A DNA stretch of 64,000 bases from Aselliscus stoliczkanus (taxonomy: Eukaryota; Chordata; Mammalia; Chiroptera; Hipposideridae): positions 177,931,678 to 177,995,677 of the forward strand of contig CM066728.1 of the NCBI GenBank assembly GCA_033961575.1, given 5' to 3'. The notes beneath the pieces were generated by a model. That model saw only the letters and a list, made by a program, of their open reading frames with translations. It was not told where the DNA came from and did no database searches. Of the stretch, positions 35,381 to 47,887 are shown in pieces. Numbering within the stretch: position 1 is the stretch's first letter; every line of letters begins with the position of its first letter. Position numbers and translations under genes: made by a program.

Positions 35381-35735
35381 CTCTGTATCTAAGTGCTGCT
35401 CATTTGTATTCATCCATCTACCAAAGCCTGAAACCTAGGAGCCATCTTAGAATTCTCTGCTTCACTCCTGCATCAAATCAGTCCCAAAGACATGTTTATT
35501 TTATGTCCTGAATATTTACTGAGTCTGTCTTTCCTCCCAGAGTTCTTGGTTTAAGCCCTCGGCTTCCACCTGGATGATTGCAGTAGCATTTTAACTGATT
35601 TGCTGGTCTCTAATCTTTTTTTTTTTAAACCTTCACTCTGTAATCAGATGATTTGAAACAATTAATTTAACTGGATTACCCCAGCATAAAACTTGCTAAA
35701 GGCTCCCCATCAATTCTGAGATCAAGTCTAAGGTG
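35380..35735 (+). repeat. L2 LINE fragment
   Basis: 'aaacctaggagccatcttagaattctc', 'ccacctggatgattgcagtagc', 'aaaggctccccatcaattctgagatcaagtctaagg' are L2-type. Confidence 0.6.
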
Positions 35736-36290
35736 TTATAGTAAGACACTTTGGAAAATATTTGGCAATGTTTTTTAACATTAAATACGCACTTACCATA
35801 CAACCCATGATTCTATTTCTATCTCTATACCCAAAAGATATGAAAACATATGTCTACACAGACTTGTATGCAAATATTCATAGCAGCATCATTTAAAATA
35901 TCCCCAAACTGGAACAATCAAAATGTCCATCAACTGGTAAATGGATAGATAAAATGTGGTATAACCATGCAATGGAATACTATTCACCTATAAAAAGGAA
36001 CTAAACTACTGATACATGTAATGACATGGATGACTCTCAAATGTCTTATGCTAAGGGAAAGACTCTAGATATTTAAAACTACCTATTGTATGATTCTACT
36101 TATATGAAATTTCTAGAAAAGGTAAAACTATAGAGATGGAAAGCAGATCAGTGGTTGCCTAATGGTGGGAGTGAGTGTTGACCAAAAATGGGCACAAGGA
36201 AACTCCTTGGCATGATGGAAGTGTTTAAAACTGGATTGTAGTGATGATTAAACAACTATGTAAATTCACTGAAATTCAAAAAAAAAACAA
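35735..36290 (+). mobile_element. LINE-1 ORF2/3' UTR fragment, sense
   Basis: 'cttaccatacaacccatgattctatttct', 'caaaatgtccatcaactggtaaatggata', 'ccatgcaatggaatactattcacctataaaaagg', 'gtggttgcctaatgg' then an A-rich end. Stops throughout. Confidence 0.8.
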
Positions 36291-36657
36291 ACACAAAACT
36301 AAACTAGAGTCTTTAGCATGGCATAGAAGGCTAACTACTATTCTGTCTCCTTTTTCTTACATCCTCACTTCTTATCATCCCCTGCCTTATGTTCTGAGCT
36401 CTGGCAGTGATGAAATATATGTACTTTCCTGCATATACTGTCTTTGTTGCATTTGGTTTTTGTCATGTAGTAGCTTCTACTTGAGAAATTTTCCTCCTGT
36501 ATCCTATGTCTATCCTTCTGGCTTACCTATAGACGTTGGAGAATCAGCCAAGCTGCACGAAGCTTTCCCCAACCTTGTCTTCTTATCCAACTAGGGTAAA
36601 ATTGTCTATCCCAAGCTTTAAAGGTTGTCTACATATTTTCATGTACTTACCTCATTA

Positions 36658-36780
36658 CAGTAAGTCCTTGCTTAACACTGTCAGCAGATTTTTCAAATTT
36701 AAGCCGAATGATGTATAACAAAACCAATTTTGCCATAGGCTATTTGACATAAACAAAGGTTAAATTCCCACAGTATCTCA
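36658..36780 (+). mobile_element. Tigger-type DNA transposon fragment
   Basis: Starts after TA with cagtaagtccttgcttaaca and continues 'gtataacaaaaccaattttgccataggcta', a pattern I recall from a mammalian Tigger-type element. The other end is missing. Confidence 0.55.
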
Positions 36781-38185
36781 TCCATGTTCTAATGAAATGA
36801 CATTGAATAAGATGATGTTATTCAAGTATCTGCTGTATATTGAAATGGTTTGTTTATCCATGTATCTCTCCAAACTCATGTTCCCAGAACGTATGCGCCA
36901 TGTCTTATTAGCATATGAAACCTCCAGTGCTAGGAAAGTCCCTGGTACATAGTAGGCATTCAGGTTGAGTCCTGTTGTACTCGTAGTTATTCCATTTGGT
37001 GAATTTAATCTAAAGATGATTTTTCGTCTTTTTTTTTTTAGAATGAGAATCTGGGGGTAAACATACCATAGAGGTTTTTTGTTTGTTTTCCCCCAAAATG
37101 CTTTGCATGGTGTTTTCTCTCTTTCTTTCTTTCTTAGCTTATTATCTACTTTTGGTGTACTATGAATAGCACTCCATCCAGGTTCTCCGTCTTTCATTAA
37201 CCGGGACTGAAATCTCAAATGAATCACTGGTACCATTTTTTCTCTTTGCAACTTCTGTTTTTTTTCTCAAGGGAATTTATGACTGAGCTTTAAATAGAAT
37301 TTTAAAATGCTATATGACATAGTTCTAGCCCCAAGTCTTAGAGTCTATTTTTAGCAGACACTGTCTTTTTATATTTTGTTCCATTTCAGTAGCTTATTGC
37401 AGTGGATTATGAAAATGTATAAAACTTTTCCTATTGTCAGGAATGGAAAACTTTATGAAAATATCATTCCTTCCCTGTTGAAACTTGCTCCTAAATTACC
37501 CCTTACTTGGTGAGGAACTAGATTATTTGGGGAGTCGAAAAATAGAGACATACTGGCTGTTTTTTTAAACTGCATATTTTTATATTTTGAAATAATTTTT
37601 CTAGGAGTCAAAAATGAATCATTTGCAAATGAAACTATAGGTGATAGCATAAACTGTCTTTCTAGGGAGGGCCTGAAACGCTGCATACCTCTATATTAAA
37701 TGCTACCTCTATACTAAATCCTCCCAAGTCCCTTTGAGGGGGTGTATATAATTAGCTAATGGTCTATGGATAATTCTCACTTTGGGGAAATGGGGCTTGG
37801 AACGTTTTTACTTTTAACCCTAGTGAACCACACCAGAAACAATTAGAACATCATGTAAGTCAATTTCTGCATTTTCTATATAGTATTTGACTAGAAGCAA
37901 GATAGGCTGAAAGCTGGGAAAAGGGCCAAGTGCTTAGCTCACCAAACTCATTTTAATGTTTTTAGCTCCAGGTGTTCAGTCTTAATCAGTCCTAATCCTA
38001 TTGAATTATTGTGGGAGGGGGGCACGGGGATCACTAGTTTTTATATTATATAGGATTCTTACCTCTTTCCTTCAATATGAATTCTACTTGATAGTAAGAA
38101 ATGGTCAGAATCAGCTCAATTTAGATAGATAAAAATGACTTTATTCATTTTCTAAGAAAATCTGAAGTTTCTAGATGGAAAGAAT
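36781..38185. other. Intronic stretch, nothing recognised
   Basis: A 157-codon minus frame at 36778-37251 has no domain that I know and no homologous neighbours. Treated as chance. Confidence 0.5.
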
Positions 38186-38227
38186 TATATATATATATAT
38201 GTATATATATATGTGTGTGTGTGTGTG

Positions 38228-38279
<52 letters not shown>
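38186..38279. repeat. Compound (TA)n(TG)n(TA)n microsatellite
   Basis: About 94 bp of TA and TG dinucleotides. Confidence 0.95.
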
Positions 38280-38283
<4 letters not shown>

Positions 38284-38808
38284 TCCCTTTCAAAACATCA
38301 TGGCATTTAAGCATTCCAATTTAATGACAGCTGAGAAAAACTAGTGTGAAACTTATACCCCACAGAGTGAATTCACCCTGTCTTTCGTACATGAGAATAC
38401 CACCATCTGGAAAAACAAGATTTACTTTCTTTAGCCAAATACCAAGAAAATATTGCTGTAATTTCGATTCCCCTTTTTCCTTCTGCATAATTGATATGTC
38501 ATTAAGTATTTTCATTGTAAATTTTATTTTTTTGTACCTTACTAATGAGTAATGATTAAATAGCCTTTGTGAAGAGTCAGAATATGGACTTCTTTTATTT
38601 ATTCTCATAGGTGATGGTTGTCTACAGTTACTGGGAAAACAGCGCAGTGACCCACAGAGGTAGTTAATTTCTTTCTAAAGCTCTTGTGCATTAAGTAATG
38701 TTATTTTTTAATGCCCTTAGAATTTTTTTTTGCCAAGTGTAAGCAACCATCTTAAAATTCTCTTAACAAGGCCACTTATTAAGACAATAAATCCCTTATT
38801 TTAATAAT
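38280..38808. other. Intronic stretch, nothing recognised
   Basis: No exon or repeat family recognised. Confidence 0.5.
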
Positions 38809-38809
38809 G

Positions 38810-39008
38810 ATTTTTGATAGTTTACAATGTGCTCTTACATATATATTTTAATGTAATTCTCAAAAAAATCCAGTATTAGATGATATTTGTTTTCATTTCT
38901 TGGGTGTAGAAATTGAGGCACTAATAGGTTAAGCATTTTCTCTTTCACACAACTATTTGATGTCATTGTCAGGGCTAGAATTCAGGTGTTTTGACTCTAA
39001 ATCCATTT
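38810..39008 (+). repeat. MIR SINE
   Basis: 'gatagtttacaatgtgctcttaca', 'taatgtaattctca', 'gtagaaattgaggcac' and 'gggctagaattcaggtgttttgac' follow MIR order. Confidence 0.65.
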
Positions 39009-39225
39009 TTTTTTTAAAGGGTGTCTCTCATTGACTTAATTCATTGTCAGTGAGGTTGCATTATACATGTATGTAATTTCATGGATTGTTCCATGGTACA
39101 GGTGGGCAGGATAATGTATGGATTCTACTTTCTGCTCTTAACAACTTGGTTATGCTTAACTTACGAAATATTAAAATAATTCTATTTTAATGTGAATAAA
39201 TAGTGCACTACTTAATAAAATTATT

Positions 39226-39227
<2 letters not shown>

Positions 39228-39256
<29 letters not shown>

Positions 39257-39356
39257 TTTTTTGAGGGCAGTGTCACTAGCCCTCATATGTGGGTCCCGAA
39301 CCGTGGCCGCCGGCTTCCCAAGCCAGCACTTAATCACTGCGCCACTCGGCCAGCCC
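39228..39356 (-). mobile_element. Short tRNA-derived SINE, antisense, copy 3, with tetranucleotide tail
   Basis: 14-bp duplication aataaaattatttt at 39214-39227 and 39357-39370. The A tail on the minus strand has become (TTTA)n/(TTTATT)n at 39228-39260, followed by the terminal hairpin from 39263 and the head ending cactcggccagccc at 39356. Confidence 0.93.
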
Positions 39357-39370
39357 AATAAAATTATTTT

Positions 39371-41607
39371 TGATGATTTTTTAAAAAGTACTTTGGAAAA
39401 ATATTGTATTTGCTTTCTATCATATAGTGTGAGTAGACACACACATGTGTTTGCCCACATGTGTGTTTATATACACACATGGGCATGTACATGTAAATTA
39501 AAATACATATATATTTAGAACCATGATTAGTGGGAAGACTGTATGTCATTACTCTTAATTGTATTATACTAAAAGTAATGTGGTGAATGAATGTAGAATG
39601 GTTACAGTTGAGAATTTTCTTTAACTTTGGCTGTAAATAAAATATCAGACATCGTAGTTCATTGAATTTTCTAATTGTCTGCCTGTTGCTGATGGAGAAA
39701 AAGACATTACACTTTAGAGAGCTTAAATTCCCAGAAAGGAGACACAGACCCTCATAGTTAAGGGTCTTAATTTATTAGCAATTTAAAATAATTCATTGAG
39801 ATAAAATGTTTTTCAACCCATAATAGTCTGCTGTGTAAGCATTATGTTCAGTAATACCGTCTCCGAAGTTTTCAAACAAAGAAGTATGTGATAGGATTCC
39901 GTCCTTTAACATCTTATAATTTGGATGAGAAGAGGTCCTTAGCAGTTTTACTCAGGTGGCAAGTTCCAGGCACTGCAGCAGATGATGTGTTTCATTAAGA
40001 TGCAAAGGAGTCTAATAACTTTCAACTCGGGTGGGCAGTCAAGAGGATGGAAAGGGTGAACTCCGGGTGAGCATTGTAGACAATTGGTAGGATTTGAAAA
40101 CTAGACAAGGGAAAGTAGGTCCCGGCCCAAGGCAGAGGGAATAAATACGTTTGGTGGAAGGCAAAGAACCCTGGCTCTGTGTGATGAATAACAGGCATAA
40201 AGCTGAAAAAAAGCAGGGAGGCTAGGAAGTAAATAACTGCAGTTGTGTGGGGTACGAATACATTTGGTCTTAAGTCTATTGAATTTCACTGATGATGTGA
40301 TTTTCAAGGAGACCTTTATGAAAGGCAGTTGAAGAAATGGTTGCTGGCCCTCCAGTGTTGCATAATGCAGTGCAATGCGGGGAAGAGTCGGAGCTGCACT
40401 TTGAGGGTGGAGTGTCTCTTGCAACAGTTTGTGAGGGGCAGCATGAGTCATTGTTGGAAAGAAAACCAGCATCCTCTGGGCTGAGAACAGTGGTCGTTTA
40501 TTTAAGCTGCCGCTTCTGCTGGTTCCCTTGGACATTTTCCTTATTTGGTATCTGAAGAAAGATAGTCTTCATGAGACAACACTAGTGTAGGCTCAGAATT
40601 AAGACTTTTAATTTAAAACAGGAGTTGATTTTTATTACTTACGTTATTTTTTTTTTTGTAAAGTTGTGCCATTTGAATGTCCATCCCGGAGTGAAATGAC
40701 CAAACTTACTTGCCTCACTTTATGCCTCCTCTCAGTCATCTTAACATTAATATTTATTATATAAACAAACATTGTGGTTCAGTTCTATACATCTTTATTG
40801 AGTACCTGTTGTGAGAAATATGATGAAGAATAAGATAGAGGTAAGTGAGACCTTTGGTTTGGTTGGGATAGAGAGTAGATGGGGAGTGTGAGAGAAGAGA
40901 AGAGAAGAAGCAGAAGCTCTCCATGTTGTGCTAAGTGGGTAAAATTAAGGAATTTGAATAGAAGAGTTTTGTTGTTTATTCTTTGTTTTGTTTTGGTTTT
41001 TAGCTGGTACAGGGGCATATTGGTTCATTCGTACTGTGTTTTTCTTTTAATTCAAATAACTTGCTGATTTTCATTTAACTAAGGGATCACTCTCTCAAAT
41101 GGAAAACATACTGACACAAACAGCTTCAGAAAATATTCAATACTATGAAATCCTGGTTTCAGGATTCACCTCCCTGGAAAATATGGCAAAACTATGCTTA
41201 AATAAATGGCACTGGGAAAGAAAAACAAAACTCACTGTAGGCCAGATGGGCTCAGGGAGCCTATATTCCTACTCATACGTTAAATGATAGAAGTTTTTGT
41301 AATGTTACTTAAGGAACAGGAGGGGAAAACATTTGGCACGCTCCCAAGGAATGAGTCAGTTGTTATTTATCCTGTTGTTTAATTCAATGGATAGATTTAG
41401 ATCCTTTATGACTTGAAAGAAAAAATCCCAGAGAACAGTGTAGGTGTGTCAGTTTGAATACTCTTATTTTTCCAAGAATCCAGGTAAGAAATTTTTACAT
41501 CAACCAACCAATCAAATCAGTACTCGTATCTGTTAACTTCATTCACTGTTTGCTGAACTTTTTTTTTTCAGAGCAGCTCAAATGTCAGCTTTTGTTGACA
41601 AGAGAGA

Positions 41608-41612
<5 letters not shown>
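39371..41612. other. Intronic stretch, nothing recognised
   Basis: No repeat family or exon recognised; CA-rich patch at about 39435-39485. A 144-codon minus frame at 40101-40535 has no known motif. Confidence 0.5.

Positions 41613-41613
<1 letters not shown>

Positions 41614-41685
<72 letters not shown>
41614..41685. repeat. (TC)n(AC)n compound microsatellite
   Basis: About 43 bp TC followed by about 29 bp AC. Confidence 0.97.
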
Positions 41686-41687
<2 letters not shown>

Positions 41688-41689
41688 TA

Positions 41690-42862
41690 CACACCTTAAA
41701 CCAAATGGTTATAGCTAATGGACTAATGAATTGTCTTCAGTATGAGTTGCCAGGACTAGTTCTAAATTATTAATGGACAGAGTGATCCCATTTGGTATCC
41801 TGTTTGATACATTGAGCCAGAAACTGTGGTTCTAACCTGTGATGGATGCAAAAAGTGAAGAAATTAAAATCACTCTCAGTTGAGCAATATGGGATTGAAA
41901 ATGTGATCTAAGTCCTTGTGGTTTTGATGAAAGCTGTATTTTATACCCTAGAGATGGTCAAAATGTGATTAACACAAGGTTAACAGGGGTCTCTAATGTT
42001 ATTATGCATGGAGACATTTCTCAGCTATGTGTTTTTTTGTGACAACTTTGTACATAAAAATTAAATACTTCATGCATAGGCCATGGGAGGGGTCAATCTC
42101 TAATGATCCTTTTTGACCAAAGTGGGACCTTGGGATATAGTAAATTCCCTGACATCGGAGACAGTCAGGAAGAACTGAGAGACAGTTGATTTGAGTTGTG
42201 TAGTATGTGTTTCTTTATCGTGTAGGAGAACAATTAGATTAGAGTTTGTTAGCCTAAATTTAACTGAAAACCACATACTTCAAGAATAAGACACAATAGG
42301 AGTAGAAATATGAGCTCTATATAACTGCTATCACTGAGCTAAGTGAAAGGAGAAGAATCAGTGTAAAAATTCATTTGGTGATAGGGGAAATTTGATAACC
42401 TGTAGGGCCCCTTTGATTCGTGATTTCTTGTAACTAAGACCTGAATGTGCACAGCAAGTAACTGGCATGTGGACTCCCATTAGAAGGCTCCAAACTGAAT
42501 GCTAGGGCCACCTGATGCCCAATCCTGGTTTGGTAAACATTTTGAAGAAAGCAGTCAAAGAAGCCGACTGCTGGGCCAGATCACAGTTCGTGCAGGCTTT
42601 AGATAAGGTTGTAGTAATGCCAGACAAAGTCTGGACCTGTGCATATTGTTGAGATAGGGAATAGCCAGCATCACCTAAGACACAAGTTAATTGACAGAGC
42701 CAGTGTCAAACAAAGACCAAGAGTTAATTAAGGCAGTGAGTGCATCCACCCCTGGCTTTCTGAATCTAATGAAACTTCAGGCAGAGAAGGCCAGCACCAT
42801 GGACAGATCTTCAAAGCAGCGGTGGAAATATAAAACGGAGGGAGGGTTTAGTGTAGGAAAAT
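41690..42862. other. Intronic stretch, nothing recognised
   Basis: No repeat family or exon recognised. Confidence 0.5.
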
Positions 42863-42864
42863 TT

Positions 42865-43015
42865 ACTTCAGGTCCTGGCTACATCACTTCATGGCTAAAG
42901 GTCTCTACCATGGACCAGAAATTTAATTTATGCAGCCCTCAGTTTTCTCATCTGCAATATAGGAATAATATCTGTTTTACATAGTTCTTGTGGTACACAG
43001 ATGATAAATTACAAG
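42865..43015 (+). repeat. MIR SINE fragment
   Basis: 'ggtcctggctacatcacttcatgg', 'cctcagttttctcatctgcaatatagg' and 'acatagttcttgtgg' follow MIR order. Confidence 0.65.
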
Positions 43016-44338
43016 TGAAAGTGTCAGCTATACAAATTAAAGATGCTGATATTGCTTTTATTAACCTTTCATGTTTAATTATTGACCTTCATCTACCTAA
43101 CATTATGTTATGTCAATGGAGATTGCTAGATTCTTCTCAAGATATGAAAGAACAGTTAAATAACTGGCTGAGAGAGACCAGGGTACTATAAGCAGATATA
43201 CACTTTATTGATGAGAGACAGGAAGTAGGATATACTACATATCTTGTAGGTTCAGACACGGTCCTTATATTTATGATGCCATTTAATTTTTATAAGAACT
43301 TTGTTTACCTAGCAATGAGTAGAGGAGCCAGTCTATGCCATGCCTTTCCATCACAGGATTTTTTTCTGTTATTGCTGCTGGGCTGAAATGAATGGTATCT
43401 GGAACACAGGGCTAGCGTGGTGATAGAATTCAGAGTCTTGGTTACTCCATGAGTGATCTTTTCTAAAGGTTTTGCTGTGGCAGAAAGCAGAAGACAGAGA
43501 GAAAAAAGAGGGTAAGGAGTACACCTCAGCCCACAACAACGGGATATCCCAGCTTCCATGGCCAGGAGACTGAACCATGCAACCAGAGGCCTTTTTAGAA
43601 GGAGGTTAACCAGGCTCACTGGGATAATCCAGGTTATTACTGAGGTTTCTGCAGGTCTGGTGATGATGGGAATCCTTCAGAGACCCACAACCCGGTGGCT
43701 ACTACAAGAAATGAAAAATCACACTTTGCTATCTGTGTGTAATAACTCTGTAGTACAGTGATGTCTTACTAAAAAGTGTCTACCTTTACAATTAGAGTAT
43801 TGTAAGAGGAATGAAATACTTATGTCATTAGTATTTACAATATCTGTCTTTGATGAAACCGAAGTATTTTTCTGGTGATCCCTTCATAAAATTTTATTAG
43901 ACTTAATTTGAATCTTTATTTCAGAACAGAATAGGATGGCTAATTTTTTTATGAATGTTAATCCTACATGTGAAAAATGACCATTTGCATGTATAAATTG
44001 ATGAATAGAAACTACAAGATAATGGGAATTCATTGGGTAGCAAAGAAACAGCATCGGTATCTTTCTATATAGTCCTTCTTAGGTATGTAAAGATGCAAAC
44101 AGCTACACAGAGCTTTGTAAGATTGCTATGCAGGTCCTTTTATTGGAAGATCAGCTGGGCTGATTTTTTTCTTACCAGTTTGATAGATGTTTGTGATGAT
44201 CTGTTCAATGGCCCATTGAGTAATAAGTTGAAGTAGCAATTTTCTACCTAGGTAGCATTTTAGATCCATTATCAGAGGGAGATGATTATTTGATGATGCT
44301 GTTTTCCCTCTGAACTTTGAAAAGAAGAATGTTAGTGA
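43016..44338. other. Intronic stretch, nothing recognised
   Basis: No exon or family recognised by eye. Confidence 0.5.
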
Positions 44339-44344
44339 TTAGAT

Positions 44345-44572
44345 AGTTATATAGTGATTTATATAATAGAAAGAACACTGGAGTTGAAATCAGAAGACAC
44401 AAGTTTGAATTCTTTTTTCAAAACCTGCCAGGTTCATGGTCTTCAGTAAATTGTTTAAACGCTTTGAGGTACAGTTTCCTCTTAGGAAAACAGGGCTGCC
44501 CATCTATGTCATGAAAAGCTTGTGAGATTATTATATTAGATGATGTTTGTGAAAGTGCTTAACCTTTGTAAT
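44345..44572 (+). repeat. MIR SINE ending about 50 bp before exon 2
   Basis: Full MIR order: 'agaaagaacactggagttgaaatcag', 'cacaagtttgaattctt', 'tggtcttcagtaaattgtttaaac', 'tacagtttcctc', 'gagattattatattagatgatg'. Its end lies just upstream of the exon 2 branch/polypyrimidine region. Confidence 0.75.
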
Positions 44573-44624
44573 GTATTTTTTAAAGAAGCTTTATGATAAT
44601 TTTCCTTTTGGTTCTTGTCTACAG

Positions 44625-44693
44625 AAAGTGAGTGAGAAGGTTGGAGGAGCTGAAGGAACCAAGTTAGACGATGACTTCAAGGAGATGGAGAGG
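44625..44693 (+). CDS. SH3GL2: SH3GL2 (endophilin A1) coding exon 2, residues 16-38
   Basis: Endophilin A1 is a cytosolic, mainly presynaptic BAR/SH3 protein. It senses and bends membrane at clathrin-coated pits and recruits dynamin and synaptojanin during synaptic vesicle endocytosis. This 69-bp exon has 23 codons and no stop. It begins KVSEKVGG and ends [10 protein letters not shown], identical to my recollection of mammalian endophilin A1. It covers the last part of the N-terminal H0 amphipathic helix and the first turn of BAR helix 1. The acceptor is a pyrimidine-rich tract ending ctacag at 44624, and the donor is AGG|gtaagtc at 44694. Both flanking introns are phase 0, so the exon can be skipped without a frameshift. 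The paralogues differ here: SH3GL3 has a different SEK/DDEF stretch, and SH3GL1 is similar in exon 2 but diverges in exon 3. The start codon lies in exon 1, outside the window. Confidence 0.97.
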
Positions 44694-45119
44694 GTAAGTC
44701 GTTACCACTTAGAGTTCCTTTGGACATAAAATTGCCCAGCTCCAAAGAGGAGAAGGGAGAAAGGAAAGGGGGAACTAATCTTCCTTGGGACCTGAGAATG
44801 CATTTTGTTGTTTTTTAAAATACTCTTTTTTGAGTATCTATTTTAAAACAGAAAAGGTGAAATATTCCACTTTCCCTTTGTACCACCCCAACAACAGTGC
44901 CCCAGTGGAGGTGAAATGCCGTGATATTCTTTTCCTGCCGGATTTTGTCATCATTTTTCTGAATAAGGATAACATGGAGCTGGTGTTGAATTGTGGTGAG
45001 GTGGGAAGAAAAGAGAATGTGGGAAACGATGTCTCGAATGTTTTGGGGAAAGTTTGAGTCATTTTCTGGCTTTAGAAGCTGCCGCTTACAGGACCATGCC
45101 AGCCTGTAATAGAGAGAAG

Positions 45120-45345
45120 GTAGCTGTGGAGCCCATTGGACCCTGACTCTGGCTCCACTTCCACCACTTGTTACTCAAGTCAATTTATTGCTTGGACCCT
45201 CTTTTTTTCTTTTTTTTTTTTTGTAATTATAAAATGAGAATGCCAGTCCCTTCTTGGGGGGCTTTTCTTAAGGATTAAAAATAATGCAAATCCCTTAGGG
45301 TTCTGCCTAAAAGTAGGTTCTCAGTAATTGAAGGTGGAGGTGGTG
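45120..45345 (+). repeat. MIR SINE with T-run insertion
   Basis: 'gactctggctccacttccaccacttgttac', then 'taattataaaatgagaatgcc' after a T-rich run, then 'gttctcagtaattg'. MIR order. Confidence 0.6.
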
Positions 45346-45714
45346 AGCACAATAGTCAATCCCATTTCATTTTTCTTGTGACTTATGCCATATTTTCTTC
45401 TCTTTCCCTTTGAGATTGTTTATAGCAAATGGTTCTTAAGCTTATGGTGAAGTGTGTATTGCATTGTGCAAAGAGTTATTTTAGGTGTTACCTTGCGGAT
45501 GGGTAAAGGATCTGGGAATACAAACCCTGTACTTGAACAGAGAGAATGTCATAAGCCTATGATACCTAGAAACCATATTTTTATTTAGTTCATATCAATT
45601 ACAGTACGTTGCCTCAGTTTTGTTATTTTTGCTGTTTGTGGAAGTCAAACAAAGAAAATCCCTAGGTACTTTCTGCCTTGTCTTTTTCACTTTTTCTTCT
45701 GATGAGTTCACTGA

Positions 45715-45960
45715 TGAATTCAGCAGATTCTTGGTTTGTGCTTCCTATGAGCCAGACATGTAGGATATGACAGTGAACAGGATCAATAAGGTTCCTGATG
45801 GCACGAAGTTCATAGGTTAATGCCGAAGGCAGACTTTGGACAAATACTGACCAGTGTGGCAGTAGAGAAGCCTAGAAGAGCGGAAACGCACCCACACAGA
45901 GTAGTCAGGGAAGACGTTTCTGATGTTTCAGGGAAGATGTGGAGGATGAGGAAGAGTTAG
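45715..45960 (+). repeat. Ancient LINE-type fragment (L2/L3-like)
   Basis: 'cctatgagccagacatgtaggatatgacagtgaacagg', 'agttcataggtta', 'agtcagggaagacg' follow an old mammalian repeat pattern also seen at 10.0 and 47.9 kb. Family uncertain. Confidence 0.45.
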
Positions 45961-47885
45961 CAGAGCCTAATGTGTTTCTGGTAAAGACAACAACAGGAGA
46001 ACAGGACACAGTTGAATTCCTGAGGAAAAGATGAGTTGCCAAGAGACAGAAGTCTCAGGAAATGAGACTGTATAGTGTTTCCATAGCTTGTCATTCTGGC
46101 CAAGTTCTTGAGATGGACAGCACTGATAGGATAGGTACCCACTGGAGGGGAGATTTAAAATGTGAGTCCTCAGTCCCAGCCAGGAGTCGGGGAAGCCAGC
46201 CTCTTATATTGAACGTCTGGCAGCCACTTGCCCCACTGTGCTGAAGTCTGCGTTGGACCCCTTTTCTCACCTCTAGACCATTCTAAATACCACCTGGTCT
46301 TCAGCCAAAACTGGTAGTCATGGCTGTTCATAGGTCTGGAAATAGTATTCTACCCATCCTTCTTCTAAAGCATCTGAGTCTCCAGATACTGACACACCTG
46401 CCCAGAGGGACTTGATTTTAACTCCTTCATACCCCGTAATATTAGAGTTCTATACTCCTCATTATGAGCAGCCCTATAGATCTGTTAATTTGCACCAAAA
46501 TCTGTCTACACCCAATCTTCCATAGTTCCTCCTTATCCTTTAATGTCTTTGCCCCACCCCCACCCTGGAGGGGATTTATAGTGTACCATATGGCTGGTGC
46601 CCTATCATCAATGACAGATTAGGCAGATGTCTAGGAATTTAGAATTTAGGAGTCAGTTTGAATTCTACTGTCTTCATCTGCCAGGAACAAAGGTAATAAG
46701 CTAGGTGCTCACTGTCTAAGCTAAGATGAGCTAACTTTCTGTTTCTTAAATGAGACCAAAAAGAATAAGAAGTTTGGAGAACAGAGTAGAGTTTGTAACT
46801 GAATAACTAATTAAGACTTTGAATCCATGCCAGTCTTGCAAACTAATTGAAATAAAAGAGGATCTTGTAAGTATTTTATTTCAGGCACAGACCCCAGGCA
46901 TTCCTCTGAGTCTGAAGATAAGGTTTATTTCTCCTATTTCCTAATAAATATGAATTCCTGAAGCTTTTATTTCAAAATCTAAGTATTCTTGCAATAAAGT
47001 AAATTTTTGCTGGTTGTTTGAAGAAGACATTTATGGTTTTGTGTTTGGGTTTATACCTAGGTAAATTGAGAGATTTAGATTTCAGTGCAGTGTCAGAATC
47101 ATTTTATTCCATTGTACTTCACACATCTTTTGTCTTATCTGTGGGTTTATTGGAAATTTTGTACTCTGTACTCATGCTAAATTTGCAATAAAGGTAAAGA
47201 TTTCTGTGGTCATTAGAAAGCATATGTTTTGGATTTAGAATATCAAATCTTTCTCTCCTGTTAATGTTTATTACTCACAAAAATATTTCAGCTCAATATT
47301 CCCAAGCCTACAGAAGGATCACCTTTCAACAGTCGGTGTTCTGATCATCAGGGATTTGGAGTAGAGAGACCTTTGTTCACCTGTATACTCAGAGGTGCAA
47401 TTAGACAAGACAATGAAATAAATTAGAGGTTTGCATCAAACAGCCCTACTGAGAGAGAGAAGAAGCTGGTTTTCCTAGAGGTCGTTTCCCTAATCAGCCA
47501 CCCATCCTCTCCTGCTGAGACGCAGTAAGATTTCCACTGTGTCTCTTAGTCCTTGAAGCCTTACTCCCCCAGAGCTGATTGGGTGGGATTCCTGTGGCTC
47601 TGTTGTCTGTGTAGGAACCCTGCCCATAACCACTTTCCTTCTCCTCCTAAGTGCTTTCAATGAATTGCTTCTGTGTTCATTTTAAATGGTATCTGTTGCT
47701 TACAAGCTTCATTAAACACAAACTGAATTTCTTACCATGGTCCAGGCATCGTGTGGGTTTGTGCTTTGAAAAGCTGCAGGGTTTATGTCAAGCGAAAGTT
47801 CTACAATAAGGGACCTCTGGTTTGTGCTCAGATTTCCATCAGCCGCTGCAGTGACTCTGTGTTTGAGTGTAATTATGTTCATTGA
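45961..47885. other. Intronic stretch, nothing recognised
   Basis: No exon or repeat family recognised. Confidence 0.5.
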
Positions 47886-47887
47886 TT

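Larger units (their letters stand above)
1..44624 (+). other. SH3GL2: SH3GL2 intron 1, 3' part
   Basis: All sequence upstream of exon 2 is inferred to be intron 1 of SH3GL2. No exon encoding the N terminus (MSVAGLKKQ...) was found, so the intron is at least 44.6 kb here. A very long first intron is typical of this gene in mammals. The content is mainly interspersed repeats, listed separately. No CpG island or promoter-like GC-rich block was seen. Confidence 0.9.

Noticed and set aside
36778..37251. 157-codon open frame, minus strand
   Set aside because: No motif or family that I know, and low-complexity Lys/Arg stretches come from A/T runs.
40101..40535. 144-codon open frame, minus strand
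   Set aside because: No domain, no conservation evidence; plausible by chance over 64 kb.
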